A DNA stretch of 64,000 bases. Origin: Gracilaria gracilis. Taxonomy: Eukaryota > Rhodophyta > Florideophyceae > Gracilariales > Gracilariaceae. Numbering within the stretch: the first letter of the stretch is position 1; every line of letters starts with the position of its first letter. Below, piece after piece: positions 21,339 through 29,940 of the stretch. The stretch covers positions 310,001-374,000 of the forward strand of contig JARGSG010000025.1 in NCBI GenBank assembly GCA_030374805.1, in the 5' to 3' direction. The notes below the pieces were generated by a model. That model saw only the letters and a list, made by a program, of their open reading frames with translations. It made no database searches and was not told the DNA's origin. A program made the translations under genes and the position numbers.

Positions 21339-22664
21339 ATGACGAAATTCCACTTGGATCAGAAACAACGCGAGGCTCTCACTACTGAGAGCGCGAAGGA
21401 ATTGCTGAAGGGCCTTGATGAGGGTGTAACATCCGTCAAGCTCAGCGGGAAGAGTTTTGGCGATGGCTCTGCTCAGGTGGCTGCCGACGCATTGCAAAGG
21501 GCCAGTCCCACCTTAGTACGCCTCGATATCTCTGACATCATCGCCTCGCGTCCTGAAGATGAAGCTAAGCGCACCTTGGCTGCAATATCGGATGGACTCG
21601 CCGCCTGTAAACAACTTGAACTAATCGATCTGTCCGACAATGCTTTGGGCGCAAAAGGTGTTCATGCTATCGGTAGTTTGCTCACCAAACAAGACAAACT
21701 GAAGGAACTCCTGTTTTGTAACAACGGACTGGCTGCAGACGCGGGGGATCTCATCGCAACTGCGCTTTTGGAAACCTCACCAACAGCTCTTGTCAAACTC
21801 CATTTCCATAATAATCTTCTGGAAACACCTGGCTCAGTTGCTCTCGCTCCCATCGTTGAAAACAGTCCGGCTCTAGAGGACTTCCGATTCTCATCTCTCC
21901 GGCTCGGGAGAGAGGGCGCAGTCCGGATTTGCAGAGCGTTGCAGCCACGGCTAGCACAATCGTTGCGCTATTTAAATTTGGCAGACAATTCTTTTGGGAA
22001 GGAAGGAGCACAAGCACTAGCAGATGCTGTGACAGACGCCCCAGCTCTCCAATCTTTGATCGTGAGTGACTGCCTTCTCGAAGACGATGGTGTCAAACTT
22101 GTGTGCGATGCACTTCGAAAGGGCGCCCCAAATCTTCGCGTCTTGCACGTTGCTGCGAATGAAGTTTCTGTCGACGGCGCTAAGGCAATTGCAAAGCTGA
22201 TAAAAGTCAGCAAGGTACACGAGTTTGTAGCAGAGGACAATGAGTTTGGAAGCGCAGGCGCTGTGCGTCTCGCCAAAGGAATCAGACAGAACTCTTATTT
22301 GGAAATGATTAATCTGGAAGGGTGTGAAATCGGTGGGAGAGGCGCGTTAGCCCTCGCGAACGCAGTGGCGAAGACCGAGAACTTGAAGTTACTTCGGCTC
22401 GATAAGAACTCTATCGCTGAAGAAGCTGTTGAAGAAATGACACGTCTCTTGGAAGAAAAGCTAGGTCCTCTGGATGATAATGATGAAGAAGAAGAGGATG
22501 ATGATGATGGTGATGATGATGAAGACGAAGAAGACGAAGGAGAGGAGGAAGACGAAGAAGAATACACCGTCAAGGAGCCCTTGAAAGACCCGATAGGAGT
22601 AGGAGAGAAGATTACATCTGAAGTTGAAGATGTTGCGATACAGATCAAAGGACTAAAGATATGA
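21339..22664 (+). CDS. RANGAP1: Ran GTPase-activating protein (RanGAP/Rna1)
   Basis: Stimulates GTP hydrolysis by Ran in the cytoplasm and so sets the direction of nuclear transport. The body is a run of about 11 leucine-rich repeats of the RanGAP type (e.g. LELIDLSDNALGAKGVHAIG). The segment SDIIASRPEDE places Arg71 where the yeast and human proteins have the catalytic Arg of 'FTGR'. An acidic tail (residues about 383-415, nearly all Asp/Glu) and a short conserved end follow. There is no plant-type WPP domain and no animal SUMO domain, so it resembles the minimal fungal Rna1p form. Length (441 residues) fits. Confidence 0.92.
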   Translation: MTKFHLDQKQREALTTESAKELLKGLDEGVTSVKLSGKSFGDGSAQVAADALQRASPTLVRLDISDIIASRPEDEAKRTLAAISDGLAACKQLELIDLSDNALGAKGVHAIGSLLTKQDKLKELLFCNNGLAADAGDLIATALLETSPTALVKLHFHNNLLETPGSVALAPIVENSPALEDFRFSSLRLGREGAVRICRALQPRLAQSLRYLNLADNSFGKEGAQALADAVTDAPALQSLIVSDCLLEDDGVKLVCDALRKGAPNLRVLHVAANEVSVDGAKAIAKLIKVSKVHEFVAEDNEFGSAGAVRLAKGIRQNSYLEMINLEGCEIGGRGALALANAVAKTENLKLLRLDKNSIAEEAVEEMTRLLEEKLGPLDDNDEEEEDDDDGDDDEDEEDEGEEEDEEEYTVKEPLKDPIGVGEKITSEVEDVAIQIKGLKI

Positions 22665-23190
22665 ACATCAAAATGATTTTTGGACTCGGTATGACATGAT
22701 CGACTTTTCGAGCTCGAACTTGTTCGGCACGAAGGTACTTTTTTTTGGTAAACTAACCCGATGCTCTAGCCATCTCCATTCTGTAAGATATGGGGGACCA
22801 GATCGAAAACGCGTCGTCCGTACGGACTCTTCACAGAGTGCACTCAAGGAACAGGGTATTCTTCGTGCAATGGTATTGCAGAAACAAATCAACCGAGAAA
22901 TAACTTCGCGCGTATTTCTGAAAGCGATGCGAATGACAGATATATTGGAGGCTTGAGACTGCATGCGCCTCTCTCTGTAGAGCCAGTACAATGATATGCT
23001 GTTGCGCGTTTAGGACAACATATATTCTTCTCAAAAGCACGGTGGGTAAAAAGGAGCACTATGTACAAAAAGGCCAGTGGCTGCGAAAGATGTCTGCCCG
23101 ATGTCAAGTTTCTGTGCAGGGCGCAGGGGTGAAGCAAGAAAAGGAAGGGAGGAGAGATTCGCACGGAGGTTTTGGAATTGGGCAGCAAGC
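22665..23190. other. Convergent 3' intergenic space
   Basis: 526 bases between the 3' ends of RanGAP and the armadillo gene. A frame at 22696-22956 is short and has no recognisable motif. Confidence 0.55.
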
Positions 23191-25530
23191 TTATGACAAG
23201 GCGGCTCCAAAGCGAAGTCTTGTAGAGAGCCGCTTGCCCTTTCGTGGAATTTCAGTTCTGCCACTTCCGATCGGCATGCTTCGTCCACCAAACCTTTTTC
23301 GCGTATCCGTCGTTGTAGCCGCGCGTCTCGGTAGAAGAAAGCCTCCAAACAAACCTCGTGGCGGTCTCCCAGAAGGTTTTCCACTCCCTCTTTGACCCGC
23401 AGCGCTTGCAGTTCTCGATTTTCCGTACATATTACCACCCTGTTCGGCAAGTTCTGATATCAGTGAGTCAGCTGCGGAATGCAGCTCTGCATGTCTTTCA
23501 GCTGAAAGTTTTGCCAGAGCGTTCTCAATCCAATCAGCAGCATCTGCATCGCGCATGTGCTTTTTTGATTGTGGCGCCAATGATGCAACATCAACCAAAA
23601 ACAAAACTGCTTGCTCTTGAACGATGCATTCACCTTTTGTACATGCGTCTTTGGTGCGATCTAATGCACTGACAGCGGCTTGTACAGCGCCGTCATTCAC
23701 GGCAGACAACGCTCCGCTGTAGCTAGAATCGACAAAATTGCGCATGGCGCAGATGCCAGCGTCCAATACCATGACGTCCTTCACACCACATTCGTTCATG
23801 GCCTGGATGATGGCCTGAATTCCACCCTTATTGACCACCCAAGCCCTGTTCTTCTCATTTTCAAAAACTGCATTGCTAAGCGCAGCAGCCACTTCACGTA
23901 CCACGTCTGGAACGTTTCGATGTTCTTTCAATGCAGATATGAGTACAGGCAATCCTGACGTAATCAGTCTTCGATTCGCTTCCTGAAGACACAAGCACCG
24001 GATAAGCGCGCACGACTTTGTAGCTACAGCCGCATGCTTGGGATGTCTTTTGATGGTAGCTACAGCAACTTGGATACCGCCGAAAAGGCCGATTTTGTGC
24101 TGCACCTGTACGTTGTGCAACGCAATCAATGTGAGTACCGACAAAGAAGTTTCCAGAAGCAGGGCGTCATCAGGATCTCTCCTCATAGCATGGATGATAG
24201 CTCGAATGATTGAAGGCTTCTTTATGGAATGTTTTTCTTCTTGTTCGGTGGCTTCTTTCTCCTTTTGAGGGGACGAATGATCTCGATTGGATAAAGGAGA
24301 AGTGGGCGCACGGTCAGAATAGCCACTGCTTGAAACTGAAGGTGATGCTACGAGGTTGGACACAAGCTTTCCAGGACATAAAGCCGCGCCGTGTCTAAAA
24401 TGAGGAGTGACGTCAGACCCTAAAACCTGCTCCTCTTCAACCACGACATCCCCATGTTCATTGACAACTTCATCATCATCATCGACACCAGAAGGCTTCA
24501 AAAGTTCGGCACTAGTACTGCTACAAAGCGTGGTAGGAAACGACAACGGGGTCGCATCAACATCTGTCAATCGTTGTCGATTTCGTTCATGCTCATGACA
24601 AAGACTTTCCAAAGCCATTATACACTGAAACCTCAATTCAGGATTCACATTACTTCCACGAAAACGGAGCATTGCCGAGGCAATAGCCTCCACAGCACCC
24701 TCATTTCCAGCGAGATACTGATTGACCTGCGTCTGATGTGTGAGGTTACGAATGGCCAACGCGGATCGTAGCTGGATATTCTGATCATTGGCAAAGGTTG
24801 TCATGGCCGTTATAATAGCATGAATAGCACCCTGCCTAGTTATGACGCGCTTTCGATGCGCACATCCAAACGAAATGTTGGCAATCAGCGCAAGAGCGCG
24901 ATCCTGCACACGACGACTGTGCGCATGGGTTTGCATAAGCTGTAACGTAAGCGGCACGGCGCCGTCAAACATGACGCGCCTCCTCATGGAATCCGTAACG
25001 GTGAAAGAACGAAGTGCGGTGAGACAGCGCGAAACAATAGATATTCGATGGTTCCAGCGCTTGATAACATCGATGACGACAAGGGTCACGGATTCTGCCT
25101 CCATGACATCGAGCAGAAGCGGCCATTTGGTGGCCATGAGCGCCAGCAACGCGACGAGCGCATCGGTATCAAAGTCATCCGTGTTGACTATCGGGGCGGC
25201 AATTTGCCTGACAATGATAGCCGCACGCGTCTGGAGCTGTCGCATCAAGGCGGCGTCACTGGCGGCGTCATCCGCAAGCGAAGTTTCGCCTAACACGGCG
25301 GTGAGAAAGGCGCTTCTGGCGGCGGAATTGGTGAGCGACACGCGCGGCGCCGCAATGGTACTCTGCACGTAGCGCGTGGTGGCCACTTCGTTGGGGAGAT
25401 GCTTCGGAATGGCGGCCGTGAAGGAAAGCGGCTCGTCGAGAAAGTCGGACGGCGTGGCGGTTGGTGGCGGCTCATGTTGATAGGACGGACTTGATGAAGA
25501 TATAGACGACATGCTGTACGTGGAGCGCAT
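23191..25530 (-). CDS. Armadillo-repeat protein, function unknown
   Basis: 779 residues from the ATG at 25530 (MRSTYSMSSI). After a Ser/Pro-rich N-terminus, helical armadillo repeats run from about residue 60. Clear units include ALALIANISFGCAHRKRVI, SALAIRNLTHQTQVNQYLA and the block LETSLSVLTLIALHNVQVQHKIG. A Ser/Glu-rich acidic insert of about 120 residues splits the array into two parts. The C-terminus is Arg/Gly-rich and basic. Such proteins are scaffolds, but nothing here shows a partner. The frame continues upstream of 25530 only by reading through a 25-base homopolymer and without any ATG, so the shorter start is preferred. Confidence 0.75.
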   Translation of the reverse strand: MRSTYSMSSISSSSPSYQHEPPPTATPSDFLDEPLSFTAAIPKHLPNEVATTRYVQSTIAAPRVSLTNSAARSAFLTAVLGETSLADDAASDAALMRQLQTRAAIIVRQIAAPIVNTDDFDTDALVALLALMATKWPLLLDVMEAESVTLVVIDVIKRWNHRISIVSRCLTALRSFTVTDSMRRRVMFDGAVPLTLQLMQTHAHSRRVQDRALALIANISFGCAHRKRVITRQGAIHAIITAMTTFANDQNIQLRSALAIRNLTHQTQVNQYLAGNEGAVEAIASAMLRFRGSNVNPELRFQCIMALESLCHEHERNRQRLTDVDATPLSFPTTLCSSTSAELLKPSGVDDDDEVVNEHGDVVVEEEQVLGSDVTPHFRHGAALCPGKLVSNLVASPSVSSSGYSDRAPTSPLSNRDHSSPQKEKEATEQEEKHSIKKPSIIRAIIHAMRRDPDDALLLETSLSVLTLIALHNVQVQHKIGLFGGIQVAVATIKRHPKHAAVATKSCALIRCLCLQEANRRLITSGLPVLISALKEHRNVPDVVREVAAALSNAVFENEKNRAWVVNKGGIQAIIQAMNECGVKDVMVLDAGICAMRNFVDSSYSGALSAVNDGAVQAAVSALDRTKDACTKGECIVQEQAVLFLVDVASLAPQSKKHMRDADAADWIENALAKLSAERHAELHSAADSLISELAEQGGNMYGKSRTASAAGQRGSGKPSGRPPRGLFGGFLLPRRAATTTDTRKRFGGRSMPIGSGRTEIPRKGKRLSTRLRFGAALS

Positions 25531-25621
25531 AGAATAACGAAGACGTCGCCTTGACGACGGCGTGTTATTGACGACAAGCCTCGCTGAGAGTGGCCGATGA
25601 AGGGCCGGGGAGGGGGGAGGA

Positions 25622-25646
25622 GGGGGGGGGGGGGGGGGGGGGGGGG
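25622..25646. repeat. 25-base poly-G run in the ARM gene 5' region
   Basis: A run of 25 G (poly-C in the sense of the ARM gene), flanked by further G blocks (GGGGGGAGGA and TGGGGGTGGGTG). It lies about 90 bases upstream of the ATG. Run length is likely to vary and to be error-prone in sequencing. G-quadruplex formation is possible. Confidence 0.85.
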
Positions 25647-25906
25647 TGGGGGTGGGTGTTGACAGAGGGGGCTCGGTGATGGTTTCGGACAGTGCTGTGG
25701 CGCACCAAACAGGCAGCACGTCCAACGGTAGCAACACGTCTGCGCCTGCCGTGGCGTATCTAAAATATGTACCATACGCGAAGCGTGGGCGTGACGGTTG
25801 CTTGTAGCGTTTGGTGCGTGTAAAAGGCGCGCGTGCTTTTTCTTTTCTGTGGGACACGGCATATAAATTGTTGCGCGCATTCCACACTTGCAGCGACGGT
25901 TTGCTC

Positions 25907-25986
25907 GGAAGCGTGGCCGAGTGGTCTAAGGCGCTAGTTTAAGGCACTAGTCCTCCGGGGCGTGAGTTCGAATCTCACCGCTTTCA
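25907..25986 (+). tRNA. tRNA-Leu, anticodon AAG
   Basis: Cloverleaf read by eye. The acceptor GGAAGCG pairs with CGCTTTC (one G-T), with discriminator A. The D arm is GCCGAGTGGTCTAAGGC. Anticodon stem CTAGT/ACTAG encloses loop TTAAGGC, giving anticodon AAG, which reads Leu codon CUU. The variable arm TCCTCCGGGGC is long, as in class II tRNAs. T arm GTGAG-TTCGAAT-CTCAC. No intron. CCA is not encoded, as expected for a nuclear gene. Internal A box (TGGCCGAGTGG) and B box (GTTCGAATC) promoters are present. It sits between the divergent ARM and coiled-coil genes. Confidence 0.95.
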
Positions 25987-26225
25987 AGCCGATTATTTTT
26001 TCGGCCCCCGTTGCCTTCCGCAGGCGCTGGCTGCCGCCAGATCATCCGCCATACAATAATAACCTCACACGTCCCCTCCGCAATTGTGTTCCACGCATTC
26101 ATTTCTATTTTGCCCTTCGTCATCGCCCCTCCTTCCCCTCTCCCCCGTCGTTGCCCGTCCTTCGCCCGTCCATCTCCTCTCGCCAGTCCGTCGCCCGCCG
26201 CCCGCCAAGCGTCCCCGTCATCGAG

Positions 26226-26597
26226 ATGGTTGACGCCGCCGACAAAGCCATCGACGAGCTGCGCACGCGCGTGGCCAACCTGGAGCAACGAGTGGCGTCG
26301 CTGTCGCCGGGCGAGTCTGACGAGCAAGTCGATACCGACACATCTCCGTCGTCCACGCCGCCGCCAAGTCAAACCGCGCTCATCATCGCCGAGAGCATCA
26401 CACAGGCTCTTCTTCAACTGGACAACGTCCACATTTCGAAGGAGGCCGCCGCACAGGCGCTTCGTAACGGAGATCGACAGACGTCGCGTCGCATTTCTGT
26501 GTTGCTGGCGCGTCGCAAGACGTTGGTTCGAAAGCTCAACAATCTTGGAGAACAGATTGATTCTCTGACCCAACCACAAGAACAACCACAACCATAA
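26226..26597 (+). CDS. Small coiled-coil protein, unknown
   Basis: 123 residues from the first ATG after the tRNA gene. The N-terminus DKAIDELRTRVANLEQRVAS is a clear heptad coiled coil. A Ser/Thr/Pro-rich acidic linker follows, then a second helical part with RISVLLARRKTLVRKLNN and LGEQIDSL, ending in Gln/Pro repeats. The pattern of two helices separated by a linker recalls small subunits of larger complexes, but no family is recognised. The frame also stays open upstream into the tRNA, which is not meaningful. Coding status is likely from length and composition. Confidence 0.55.
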   Translation: MVDAADKAIDELRTRVANLEQRVASLSPGESDEQVDTDTSPSSTPPPSQTALIIAESITQALLQLDNVHISKEAAAQALRNGDRQTSRRISVLLARRKTLVRKLNNLGEQIDSLTQPQEQPQP

Positions 26598-26685
26598 TCG
26601 ATACAAAAAAACAACCCAACACCAAACCTCTTTTTACTATACATAAATATTTATATAAACAACAAAACAAAGAACAAAACCAATA

Positions 26686-28302
26686 TCATCTACGATGTTG
26701 AGCTCCAGCATTTGAAAGCACAATCGTACATTTTCCATGCCCCTTTCGATGCTTTCTTGTCTCCTTTGCCACAGCAGGAGAAGATGATGAAGAGCAAGTC
26801 GCTCCCCACGCGCCCTGCGTCATGTTCCTAGCGTTATTCGCCGCACCGCCCGTGTCCCCGAGCGCGGGAAATAGTCCCATGTTCGAAGTCACCGACGAGT
26901 AACTACTCACATCACTTCCCCACGCGCGCGTCCCATCCTCCGACTGTCTCGTCTCTGCCACATCCTGCCCCACATCCTGCGCCCCATCCTGCGCCTCATC
27001 CTCGTTTCTCCCTTGTTCACTCAAAGCTGGAAAACTTGTACAATCCGTACTATCCACGGTTTGCACCTGAGAGCGTGGTGAAGTTAAATCAGTTGTTTGT
27101 GACTTCACATATCGTTTCATCAGTTGTGATTCATGCTTCTCTCGACGTCGGTCTTCCTTCCTCGACATCTTCTGCATGTGTTTCCTGCCTTTCTCACGTT
27201 CTTTGAGTTCTTGCGCGTGTGCGTGTAGCGTGCGCGCTGATAGTATTGGCCTCAGGTCTAGTTCTACAAAGCTGAATTCGCATCCGTTTGGGAGGTGTGA
27301 CAAAAAGCGGTATCGTTTTCGAAGCTGGTCATCCATTGTGTGGCGATGGATCTGCAATACCTCGCCTTCAATCTCTCGCGGCGCTTTGTCAAAGTTGCAT
27401 TCAAACTCGGTGTTTAAACAGCGATGGTTCACCGGATGTAGAAACACATTTGTTGTATCGCTTGCTTGGTAAAAGTACCACAGTTGTGAAAGGTCATTGC
27501 CACCATTTTGTTCTTGTTCCACAGTGGCCCGACGTCGCGCACGATACTCTTCTTTCTTCTGCCTCAAATCAGTCATTGACATGTTAACAAACGGAGTAAG
27601 ACTAGCATCCTCTCTCAAAATGCGCCGCAAATGACGAATGTCCGACATGACGAGCTCGAGCAAAAAGCCGGGGTCGGCGATTGCAAAGCGCGAGAAGAAC
27701 GGTTTGCGCAGTGATACATTTGTCGGTAGTACGTCATGCTTGGCGGTATGATGCGGCATAGCAATCAAAGCACGCTTATGCGAAGATATGAGAGTCATGC
27801 GATACGGCATATGAAGCTGCAATACATTGGCGTTCACAAAACAACACGCACGCAAATCAGACGCTGATACAGACGATGAACACAACGGACACGGCGCACA
27901 GCCCTGTTCATCGCCCGCAAAACTCAAATGCTGCAAGAAACAAACTTGATCAAACACATGACCGCACGGCGTGATACGCGGCACACACACACCATGCAGA
28001 CAGATAGGGCACTGTCGCTTGCCCACAACAAACACCAACTCTACCAGCTGCCACTCAATCGGCTTCAAAAGCGAGTCCAAAACGCAAGACGACACATGAG
28101 GAAGCACCGTAAATCGATGACTAGCTTGCACAAGACTCTCACTCACACGCTCAGTATGTCGCGCCGTCAAAGCACGCTGCGGCGCCGATGAACGCTGGGC
28201 GGCAGGCGGACTGTAGCTAGAAAACGTCAATAAGGTGTCGGCTGGAACGACAAGAGGACGCGCCTTTCGGGCGCGGCGGGGACGCGTGTCGGGCGAACTC
28301 AT
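26686..28302 (-). CDS. RNF10: RNF10-like RING-type E3 ubiquitin ligase
   Basis: 538 residues from the ATG at 28302. A RING finger lies at about residues 98-141: CPICLHGVCVPRITPCGH ... CPLC, a C3HC4 pattern preceded by WQLVELVFVV, which matches the RNF10 lead-in. Further on, LWYFYQASDTTNVFLHPVN and CLNTEFECN correspond to the second conserved RNF10 block. A basic coiled segment (RKHMQKMSRKEDRRREKHE) and a Ser/Gly-rich tail follow. RNF10 marks 40S ribosomal proteins during quality control in other eukaryotes; the same role here is inferred. Between 28302 and 28503 the frame is open but has no ATG. Head-to-head with U2AF35. Confidence 0.85.
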   Translation of the reverse strand: MSSPDTRPRRARKARPLVVPADTLLTFSSYSPPAAQRSSAPQRALTARHTERVSESLVQASHRFTVLPHVSSCVLDSLLKPIEWQLVELVFVVGKRQCPICLHGVCVPRITPCGHVFDQVCFLQHLSFAGDEQGCAPCPLCSSSVSASDLRACCFVNANVLQLHMPYRMTLISSHKRALIAMPHHTAKHDVLPTNVSLRKPFFSRFAIADPGFLLELVMSDIRHLRRILREDASLTPFVNMSMTDLRQKKEEYRARRRATVEQEQNGGNDLSQLWYFYQASDTTNVFLHPVNHRCLNTEFECNFDKAPREIEGEVLQIHRHTMDDQLRKRYRFLSHLPNGCEFSFVELDLRPILSARTLHAHAQELKEREKGRKHMQKMSRKEDRRREKHESQLMKRYVKSQTTDLTSPRSQVQTVDSTDCTSFPALSEQGRNEDEAQDGAQDVGQDVAETRQSEDGTRAWGSDVSSYSSVTSNMGLFPALGDTGGAANNARNMTQGAWGATCSSSSSPAVAKETRKHRKGHGKCTIVLSNAGAQHRR

Positions 28303-28672
28303 TGCGTAACGGATGGGGACGGTCGGCGCTACGATGCGCGCGCCGGGGGGGCGGCGCGCGCGGTGGTGGCGCGGGCAGCGGATGCGGAGAGTGCCGCGCT
28401 TTTGTGTGCCGCGGCAGTTGGCGAGAGCGCCAGAGGTTGCCAGCGCATCGTATAATGACTGAGGTGTCGCCGTGGACACGTTGTGCACAGCCGCATGGCG
28501 CACCTGTGCTGATGGAGCTTACTGTGTCACACGCTGCTCATGCTCGCCAGCATCCTCCGGAGCTGCCCTATCTAGCTAGATACTCCTTCGACGGCTACGA
28601 GCATAGTTGCGATTGCATCTTCCGAGTAGGAAGGACGGCGTGGAGACGGCGGCTCGAACCTCGGGCTTTGAG
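28303..28672. promoter_or_regulatory. Bidirectional promoter region, RNF10 / U2AF35
   Basis: 370 bases between two divergent start codons, GC-rich in the part next to RNF10. No TATA box is evident, which suits a shared housekeeping promoter. Confidence 0.5.
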
Positions 28673-29827
28673 ATGGCGGAGCATCTGGCTTCCATCTACG
28701 GCACAGAGAAGGACAAGATCAACTGTCCGTTCTACTTCAAGATCGGCGCCTGTCGTCATGGTGACCGTTGCTCACGGGTGCATCACAAGCCATTGTTCAG
28801 TCCCACCATCTTGCTACACAACCTCTATGTCTCTCCCGACCAACTCATCTCACTGGCTACGAAGCAGGGTCTACCGCCACCCATAATCCCGCAAGAAGAC
28901 ATCATACACCACTTCGAAGACTTCTACTACGATATCTACGATGAACTTGTCAAGCATGGCGCCATTGACAAACTTTACGTTTGTGAGAATCTTGCGGACC
29001 ATCTTGCGGGGAACACATACGTCAAGTTTTTTGACGAGCATTCTGCTCAGCTAGCGCTTCAGGCTGTCAATGGTCGCTTCTACGCTGGACGTGTTGTCAA
29101 GGCTGAATTCTCTCCGGTCACCGATTTTCGAGAAGGAAAATGTCGCCCGTTTGAGAAGGATGGACAATGTGAACGTGGTGACTTTTGCCATTTTCTTCAT
29201 TTAAGACGTCAACCTCGTTCCGAACGAGACCCCCCACCCGACCCCTACGCGCATCGTAGGGAGGAACGGCCCTCATATCGCTCAAGTGCCCCGTATTACG
29301 ACTCCCGGCGAAGGGAAGATCGTTATCGAACTTCGTGGTACGAGTCTGGTGTTAATAACAACGAGCGCGAACGACGCCATTCTTATGAAAGAAGGCATTC
29401 GTATGATCGTTACGCCGACCGTGATAGGGAACGAGAGCGCTACCAAGAACGCGATAAAGATCGTCAGCGAGATAGGGATTTCAACCGCGACACTGACCGT
29501 GACGTCGACCGAGATCGAGACAGAGACCGTGGCCGCGACCGAGATCGAGACAGAGACCGTGGCCGCGACCGAGACCACAACCGAGACCACAACCGAGACC
29601 ACAACCGAGACCACAACCGAGACCACAACCGCGACAGGGAACGAGACCACAACCGCGACAGGGAACGAGACCGGGAACGAGACCGGGATCGAGACCGCGA
29701 TTACGATAGAGACCGAGGCTACGACCGGGATCAAGACCGGGACCGATCGCGAGATATGTACAAAGAACGAGAACGAGATCACGGTGATCGTCACCGCGAT
29801 CGTTCGTATCGCTCTTCCAGACGGTGA
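28673..29827 (+). CDS. U2AF1: U2AF small subunit (U2AF35) with Arg-Asp-repeat tail
   Basis: Recognises the AG at the 3' splice site. From the ATG at 28673 the protein starts MAEHLASIYGTEKDKINCPF, the family start. Zinc finger 1 (CPFYFKIGACRHGDRCSRVH) comes first, then the UHM domain (about residues 45-150, with YVKFFDEHSAQLALQAVNG) and zinc finger 2 (CRPFEKDGQCERGDFCHFLH). The C-terminal 160 residues are mainly Arg-Asp, Arg-Glu and Asp-His-Asn-Arg repeats; Arg-Ser pairs occur only at the very end (SYRSSRR). A 12-base unit is repeated about five times at 29579-29635. Normal U2AF35 ends in Arg-Ser and Gly. Identity certain. Confidence 0.96.
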   Translation: MAEHLASIYGTEKDKINCPFYFKIGACRHGDRCSRVHHKPLFSPTILLHNLYVSPDQLISLATKQGLPPPIIPQEDIIHHFEDFYYDIYDELVKHGAIDKLYVCENLADHLAGNTYVKFFDEHSAQLALQAVNGRFYAGRVVKAEFSPVTDFREGKCRPFEKDGQCERGDFCHFLHLRRQPRSERDPPPDPYAHRREERPSYRSSAPYYDSRRREDRYRTSWYESGVNNNERERRHSYERRHSYDRYADRDRERERYQERDKDRQRDRDFNRDTDRDVDRDRDRDRGRDRDRDRDRGRDRDHNRDHNRDHNRDHNRDHNRDRERDHNRDRERDRERDRDRDRDYDRDRGYDRDQDRDRSRDMYKERERDHGDRHRDRSYRSSRR

Positions 29828-29940
29828 AGATTGACTCTAATTCACTTCGTTTCACATACATGTGCAAGTTTACCCATCCAACATTGCTACAACGTTCCTA
29901 CTTGAACAAGTTACGTGCGAAACCCACTGCATATTTTGTT

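Noticed and set aside
22295-22648. Ser-rich minus-strand frame
   Set aside because: It is the antisense of the RanGAP acidic tail (Asp/Glu codons read as Ser); a shadow.
25290-25880. Pro/His/Arg-rich minus-strand frame across the poly-G run
   Set aside because: It overlaps the armadillo gene in another frame and depends on the homopolymer length.
29282-29867. Long Val/Ser-, Arg/Ser- and Gly/Leu-rich frames over the U2AF35 tail
   Set aside because: All are alternative readings of the Arg-Asp codon repeats.
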